Below, in pieces: positions 57,597 to 64,000 of a DNA stretch of 64,000 bases. A program made the position numbers and the translations under genes. Under the pieces are notes generated by a model. It searched no databases. It worked only from the letters and a program-made list of their open reading frames with translations, and was not told the DNA's origin. Within the stretch, counting starts at the first letter, position 1. Each line of letters begins with the position of its first letter. This DNA is from Populus alba (taxonomy: Eukaryota > Streptophyta > Magnoliopsida > Malpighiales > Salicaceae), in assembly GCF_005239225.2 (NCBI RefSeq), contig NC_133289.1, forward strand, positions 937,501 to 1,001,500. Direction: 5' to 3'.

Positions 57597-57960
57597 CATA
57601 CTTGGTTTTCATAGAGATGGTGAAGGTTGTTTGGGAAATCATCAAAAAGATTCTTTCTAAATAAACATAGTTCATTCGGTTATTATGAAAATATAACTAA
57701 TAAAAAAAAAGATATCATCTCTATTTAGGGATCATTTACCCTATCAAGTTTGCTAACTAATTAAAAATCTTAAGAATCATATTTGGTTTTCGTAGAAATG
57801 ATGAAGGTTGTCTATGCAATCGTCAAAATGATTCTTTCTAAATAAACATATTTCATTCGATTATTATGAAAATATGACTAATGAAAGAGAAGGTACCCCC
57901 TACTTAGGGATCATTTACCCTATCAAGTCTACAAACTTATTAGAAGTTATTGGTTAGCAA
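57597..57960. repeat. Two tandem copies of a ~180-bp unit
   Basis: 57597-57778 and 57779-57960 align: shared TTGGTTTTC, GATGAAGGTTGT, GATTCTTTCTAAATAAACAT, CATTCG-TTATTATGAAAATA and GGGATCATTTACCCTATCAA. Non-coding. Confidence 0.85.
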
Positions 57961-57961
57961 T

Positions 57962-58190
57962 AACTCCTGAAGTTACACGGATTGAAACAACATTATATTA
58001 GTATCCATTTAAGTCTTTTCAAAACCTCAAAGTTCCAACTTTGATAGTAATTAAGGGTGGTAATAGCAATGAAGCCACTGGTTTATAATAACTCTCAAAG
58101 TTACATGATTTGAACCAATATCTTGCTAGTATTTGTTAAAAAACTTACAAAACTTCAAGACTCCAAATCTAATGGTAATTAAGAATGATA
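57962..58190. repeat. Two tandem copies of a ~115-bp unit
   Basis: About 57965-58075 and 58080-58190 share TAACTC-TGAAGTTACA, ATTGAAACAA-type text, TCAAAACCTCAAAGTTCCAA and GGTAATTAAGGGTGGTAA. They adjoin the 180-bp tandem pair. Confidence 0.75.
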
Positions 58191-58485
58191 ACAGCCTGGC
58201 TCTTGAAGAAGAGATGAATGGTTTTTTTTTTTTTTTTTCATGTTCCTATAAACAACACCAATAATGAAATTTGATTCTATTCCATTGGCTTGAAGGCCAA
58301 GCTAAGACCTAGAATAAGATTATTAATCTTTTAATTCTAGCAATCTGGTTTATCTTTTCTTGATTAAATGGCTAGTGGATTATGCTCAACACCTATAAAA
58401 GGTCCATTTATTTGAGTTTGGAAACTCTCCAATGATTAAGTAATATCATATAAAAGAAAAAAACAATTCTCTTTTATAAGAAAGG

Positions 58486-58528
<43 letters not shown>

Positions 58529-59664
58529 TCTTTTATGTGTATGTGTGTTTTTATTACTTTCACACTATGTTTTTTTAATGTTTTTCAAGCTTAATTGATC
58601 TTACTAGAAGTTATTTTTTATAAGTTTGGCATGACTAAAAAACTTTGTGAATTAATTGCTAAAAAATAAGAATTTTTGCATTTTATATTTTGAACCTTAT
58701 TTATTGTGATAGGTTTTTCATCAAGTTTTAATTTTAGAATGTGAACGGTAGTTGAATGATGTTAAAATACACATATCAAGCTTTCTAAGAAGGTATCATG
58801 GGTAGAAATCCGAGTTTGTTTGAACCTTTAATTAGACCTGCAAAACCGGACCGATATTCTACTTGCAGCAAAATTCTCTGCTTTTACATTATATATTTAA
58901 ACGAGCATATCTTAAGTCTCATAGGTATTGAAATCATGCCATTCAAAAGCCCAAAATTATCTACACACAAGACTATAATTTTTATGTAGAATGTAAAGTC
59001 AAATAATTTTTTTTTTTTTTTATGATGAAAAATGGGATGCAAGTTTAAGGATGAAAATAGTAATAGTCTCTTGATTTGATGAAGAAACTAACAGTGAGAG
59101 TTCTATCTTTCGGAAGAAATCTAAGGAGATTAGAAGGATTGTTTTATAAAAGCCTTTTAACTTCTTTATTTTTAGCCTTCATATTATCATAAAAGCCATC
59201 TACTAAGGTAAAAAAAAAGAGGAAAAAGTCATGTGAATTTGATTTTATATGAAAAATAATTGTAATTTTAATGTATTATTTTTTAAGTGAAAAATTTGTC
59301 TTTATTTTTAACAAATGAATTTTTTTTCTAATTTTCATTGAAAAATAGAAATTAAAAAAAGAGAGTAAAAGAAAACATAAATAAAATGCTTTCGGTAACT
59401 AAACACACCTGAAACTATACACGTGGCAACTTATAATTTGTCATCTAATCAAAACTGAAAACTCTGCGTTTTAACATCTCAATTATGGTGAAAGACAGAA
59501 ATACCACGAATCGATTCCCACAAAGATACTCACATCCCTTCACCTGCGATAAAAACCAAACTGATAAATACACAGAGACCAGAACCAAAGAACAAAGACA
59601 ACGTTAATCACTCTAAAGATCAAATTTTTGTTTCTGGTCTTGGTGTGGTCCAATCAACAAATCA
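58191..59664. other. Intergenic and EMC3 upstream region
   Basis: Contains a TA microsatellite (about 58491-58526) and AT-rich DNA. No gene seen. The 5' leader of EMC3 probably begins within about 100-150 bp of its ATG; no clear TATA box was found, as is common for housekeeping genes. Confidence 0.5.
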
Positions 59665-62600
59665 ATGGCAGAAGATCTAGTGTTAGACACGGCTATAAGA
59701 GATTGGGTACTGATCCCATTAACAGTGGTGATGATTCTTATTGGGATTCTTCGTTACTTTGTTTCAAAGCTTATGCGATCTCAGCAAAACCCAGATGCTA
59801 AAGTTGTTAGAGAAGGGTAAGCTATCAAAAACCCAGGTCACAGAATCTCTGTTAAGTGCTAAAGTTTGTCTCTTTTTGGGATTTATATTGTTTTTTGTGC
59901 TGGTTTTGGTGTATTTTTCTTGTTATTGAAAACCCATATCATGAATTCTCTGTTTAGTGTTTAATTCTGTTTATTTTTGTGATTTTTGATGGTTTCGGCG
60001 ATTTATTTTTGTACGTTATTGAAAAACAACGAAAATCTTGATTAGTGTTAAAGTTTGTTTCTTTTTGTGATTTTGTTGCAGGCAAGTTGTTATAAGAGCT
60101 AGGAACTTGCGAGCTGGAGCTAACTTTATACCTTCCAAGTCTTTTCGAGCACGAAGGGCTCATTTTAGCAATGAGGTTTTGATTTATTTTTATTGGTTTT
60201 GGCTTGTTTGATTTTGGGTGATTTGAATGTTGGATTTGTTTATTATTTGTGGAAGTATCTAAATTGGTTATGCTTTGTGGCTAATTTTGTGCTAGTGTAA
60301 TTGTAAAAGAGATTTGGGATTTAGTGGATTCTGTGGTTAGTTGTGGTGTATTTCTTAAAGTTGGTTGAAGCTGAAATTCTGATTGATGGTAAACTTGAAA
60401 TATATTTTCTTAAATTCCCAAATAGTTTTGACATGTTCATATTGATTTTTATGAGTTAGATGGTTTTGGATATATGCCAGGTTGCCATACTTTGTTTGCG
60501 CTCCTCAGTTTTGATATTTGGAGCTTTACTTAGGGTGCATAAGCCTGATGCTAGCTTGAAGTTTTCATTTTTAGATGGTCAGATGCTAAATTGAAAGTTT
60601 ATTCTTTTTTATTAGGAAAATGGATTATTGCATGTTCCTAAGGGCCAAGGTCAAAATCCACAAGCACAAATGTTCTCCGACCCAAATATGGCCATGGATA
60701 TGATGAAGAAAAACCTTTCTATGATTATACCCCAGGTATTAACTGTTCAACAGCTTTTTGTCGTTCTCTGACATGTCTATTCAAACAAGATAATTGACTT
60801 GGTGGTTTCTTATTTTTTCCTGCTGGCCAGACCCTTACCTTTGCATGGGTCAACTTTTTCTTCTCTGGATTTGTTGCAGGTTAGTTTTCTTTCTTTCTTT
60901 TCACTGTTTTTAGCTACTTGATTCTTAAGCTTTGTTTTATGTCCTTGATACCTTACTATGGCTTATCTGTACATTTAATACTTATATAGATAATATATAA
61001 CCTTTTTCGATAATTTGTATTCGATTTGATCTTTACGACTTTGTTAATAATCTCTTATTCCCTGCAGCCAAGATACCGTTTCCACTGACTCAAAGATTCA
61101 GATCAATGTTGCAAAATGGGATTGATTTGAGCACCGTGGATGTTAGCTATGTCAGCAGTCGGTCATGGTATGTCTGCATTTATGAATGAGAAGTTGTACT
61201 TCAAAAGAACTGCTGAAAAGCTTTTTCTAGAGAATTTCTGGATATTTGCCTAGTTTAATAACTCTAATTATCCACAATCACTTTCTTTTGCAGGTATTTC
61301 CTTAATTTGTTTGGATTAAGGGGTTTATTTAGTCTCATTCTGGGTGAAGAAAATGGTTAGTGTTATTTTATAAATTTTCATGGTTATATCTATTTTGACT
61401 GAGAATCTGCATGTTGCTTGCTTCTCTTGCAAAATCGTTGGTGCAAGAATCTAGAAGCATGGATTAGAGTTTTGCATACTTTAGGATTTCTGGATTTACT
61501 CTCTGTAGATGCTCAAATATGATATTTATAATGCAGCCATGGATGATACACAGCGTATGATGCAAATGAGTGGTTTTGGTATGGATCCAACAAAGGTACA
61601 AACTTAACTGGTTCTCTATTGAGCATTTTAGCTTGAAGAATTTAAACTGATGCACATGATCTTCTTGAACAGATTTAGTTATTAATAACTTCCTTGATAC
61701 ATCAATTGCAATATGACTGTTATTAGTCAAAGAAATCCCTTTGTATGTTGATTTGCTGGTTTCTATTTTACTGTCCTAAATCTAACTTTGAGCCAAGGTT
61801 GTGCCCCTGCCACTGGGACACCACAGCTTTTTAGTTAAGTAGCAACTTTTTATTTAATTGTGCTACTTTCACTGTATAGAAAGAATCAAAGGAATGATAC
61901 ATCTTTATAATTCTGTCATGCACAAAATCTTTAGATTCAGTGGTTTTACTAGCACCTCAGATCTGATAGATATATGGTTGAGAGTTGAATCAAGCTGTCC
62001 TGTTTGAAATGCTAGTTTGACCATCTTAACTACTGCATGTAAGTCTTATTATTTCAATGAGTAAAAGAAATTAAGAAACTGTTTGACCATAAGCAAGTTG
62101 GAGAGTTCAAACATTTACAAACATGGAGGCAACAAGTGTCAATCAAGTACAACTAAGCAAGACCATCAAGTCTTTTTATGAGTTCTTGGTGGGGTTTGAA
62201 GGACTCATTAGAAGTAGATCGCTTCCATATAGACTCGCTGCGAGCTCTGGTGCTGGTGTTTGGGTAACTGGTACAGGGGTGGATTCTTCATTGTGTCTTG
62301 CCTGTTGTCAACGTTGTCTGTAAATACCATATGATGTCTGGGTCATTAATAGCACCTTTTCATGTTATATCAGCTGCTCAGCTGCAGGCTTTGCCTATCA
62401 TATTGAGTGTTTTTGTGTTCCAGTTAGCTAAACTGTCTGTTATGCAGCTTGCCTTTTTTCTCCTTATGTTTTTCCCTTCTGGGAAAAGCCAATATTTAGA
62501 TTTCTATGAACCCCTATTTTATCAAATGGTTTGGGGGCACAGGAAGTCCTATCATTGATATCGGTTCTTAGATTTCTTTATAATAGAATTAGCTATGAAC

Positions 62601-63741
62601 CCCCTGTTATATTTCAGAAGTTGTTGATAAACAGAGAGTATACTGTGTCTATTTAAAGGTTTCAACAGGCACTTGAAATTGACTCATATTTTGTGATAAA
62701 TATGTAAATTTCATCTACCAAGAGATTAGTGGTCTATAGAGCTCGTTTTGTTATCAAATGTTCCTTCAAATAATAAAGCTCTTTGCTGGCACTAGTGGGC
62801 TGTGATTAGACTGATTTGATTGATGGATTGTAAAAGGAATATTGCAGGTAGGAATCTTTAAGTCAGTGAGTAATAGAGATGACAGCCTAGAGGTTGCCTC
62901 TGGCCTGCTTAATTTACTCAGTACTGGTCCTAGGTTTGCCATGTTAGGTTGGTTTTGATCAGCTGTGGATTAATGCATGTCTGGCAACTTAATAATAATA
63001 TGAGGTCCATTGTACAGTTAGGCCTTGCTTGGTTCAGGAGAAAGGGTGGTGAACAAGATTATGTCTCTTTCCATTCACTATTTGGCTAGCCTCTCTTTTG
63101 GCTGCTGCCATCATTTTGCTGCCCTGGTCAATCTTTTGCTCTTCATGTGGCAGCTGTTACGCTACTTCTAAGTTTGGGTCATAGGTATACATGATTAGGC
63201 ATGTGGGACTTTTCATGAAGCTTACTTTAATTCGTTTTAAATTTGCTAAGCATGTCAACATGATTACTAACTAGCTTTTCTGAGCAGCATTGGCTTGCTT
63301 TTCTTCACTACTTTAGAAATGTCTCTTGCATGTTTAGGGGTTTGATTTGTAACTAGTGAGAATCTTTCCAATGGGACCCTGAAAGACAGTTGACCATGTT
63401 TTTGCTAGTTGAAATTTAGACCAGGAATGGCAAATCTGGAAAGGTGTGAGCATAGCAAAATTAACTTATCTTTCATGCTCTTAAATGTATGGTTGCAGGA
63501 TGAGATGTGCTAATAGAGAGAATTTAGGACTGTATAACTTATCTTTCATGTTCTTAACTCGATAAATGCCATTTGTATTTATAATGTTGAGCAAAAACTA
63601 TTGACTTGTAATCTTGTCTATTTGCGTTCTCCTCAGAACTTGAGTGCTGAGAAAGACGGCCTTGACATAATTCAGCATGAATGGGCCCTACCAAAATTTG
63701 AGCAGCGTGCTGAAGCTGCGTTGAAAAAACTTATCAGCTGA
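59665..63741 (+). CDS. EMC3: ER membrane protein complex subunit 3 (246 aa)
   Basis: Eight exons: 59665-59816, 60082-60175, 60616-60735, 60831-60879, 61068-61167, 61294-61355, 61537-61595 and 63637-63741. All borders are GT-AG, and phases join to 246 codons plus TGA, the length of plant EMC3. It belongs to the Oxa1/YidC-related insertases. Three hydrophobic segments are visible: exon 1 ([20 protein letters not shown]), exon 4-5 ([20 protein letters not shown]) and exon 6 ([16 protein letters not shown]). Conserved stretches include [34 protein letters not shown] and [20 protein letters not shown] inserts tail-anchored and multipass proteins into the ER membrane, and EMC3 supplies the core insertase fold. 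Intron 7 is unusually long (61596-63636, 2,041 bp) and holds no recognisable gene. No defect seen. Confidence 0.96.
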
Positions 63742-64000
63742 ACATTGTCAACAGGAGTCAGCTGCCACACGAGTTTCTGCTCGACGAGGCTCCCCTGTTC
63801 TTTCATGGATTCTTACTGGAATTTTGCTCACTCAATGGCTGCATGTTGGCAAGAGTTTTAACAATTATAAGAGCCAGTGAATCATCATTGTGGTATTTAG
63901 ATTGAATACTAGTTTTTATCATAACCATTGGAGAAATTTTCCACACTGCTGGTGGTAATAACATGCTTTCCCTGTAAAATTGCGCGACGCCAGTCTTTCA

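Noticed and set aside
62123..62558. Two open frames in EMC3 intron 7
   Set aside because: They fall inside an intron with intact splice borders and show no domain or codon pattern of a gene.

Overview
This window is plant nuclear DNA: split genes with GT-AG introns, dense nested LTR retrotransposons, T-rich and AT-rich intergenic sequence, and no bacterial signals. Gene content and repeat style suggest a woody eudicot, most likely Salicaceae (poplar or willow); that placement is inference. Only five protein genes look intact: two DUF4220/DUF594 membrane proteins (31679-33538, 37207-39258, +), a galectin-domain GT31 galactosyltransferase (41066-46283, -), a solitary F-box gene (54712-55857, +) and the ER membrane complex subunit EMC3 (59665-63741, +).

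Layout: 1-2486 is a partial second copy of the galactosyltransferase gene, broken by small indels. A deleted Ty1-copia element (2505-5150, -, TSD AAATT) sits beside its break. At 5.2-12.5 kb there is a decayed copia RNase H relic, a T-rich degenerate repeat array, a 2.6-kb Ogre/Tat-like solo LTR (9839-12433, TSD ATACT), and just after it a Helitron-type 3' end (hairpin plus CTAG|T, 12479-12507). From 13.3 to 39.3 kb lies a tandem array of five DUF4220/DUF594 units recognised by a shared upstream module. Unit 1 is split by a very young, coding-intact copia element (14586-20016, TSD AGGAT) and also carries a frameshift. Unit 2 is cut after its start codon, with an F-box relic at the break. Unit 3 has lost its N-terminal half, with a copia LTR at the junction. 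Units 4 and 5 are intact, and unit 5 carries an in-frame repeat expansion. Between units 3 and 4 lie diverged inverted-repeat arms, a second Ogre-like solo LTR (26354-28393, TSD GTACG) and a LINE relic. A copia solo LTR (35678-36190, TSD TTTTA) separates units 4 and 5.

A block from the 3' flank of the galactosyltransferase gene recurs at 35.1 kb. This shows that local duplication units joined a DUF4220/DUF594 gene to galactosyltransferase sequence. From 46.3 to 54.6 kb I see no gene, only AT-rich sequence, a 51-bp minisatellite and T-rich repeats. The right end holds the F-box gene, a truncated F-box copy with tandem repeats, and EMC3, an apparent conserved single-copy housekeeping gene. The genes form no operon or pathway; the theme is family turnover by tandem duplication and retrotransposon damage.
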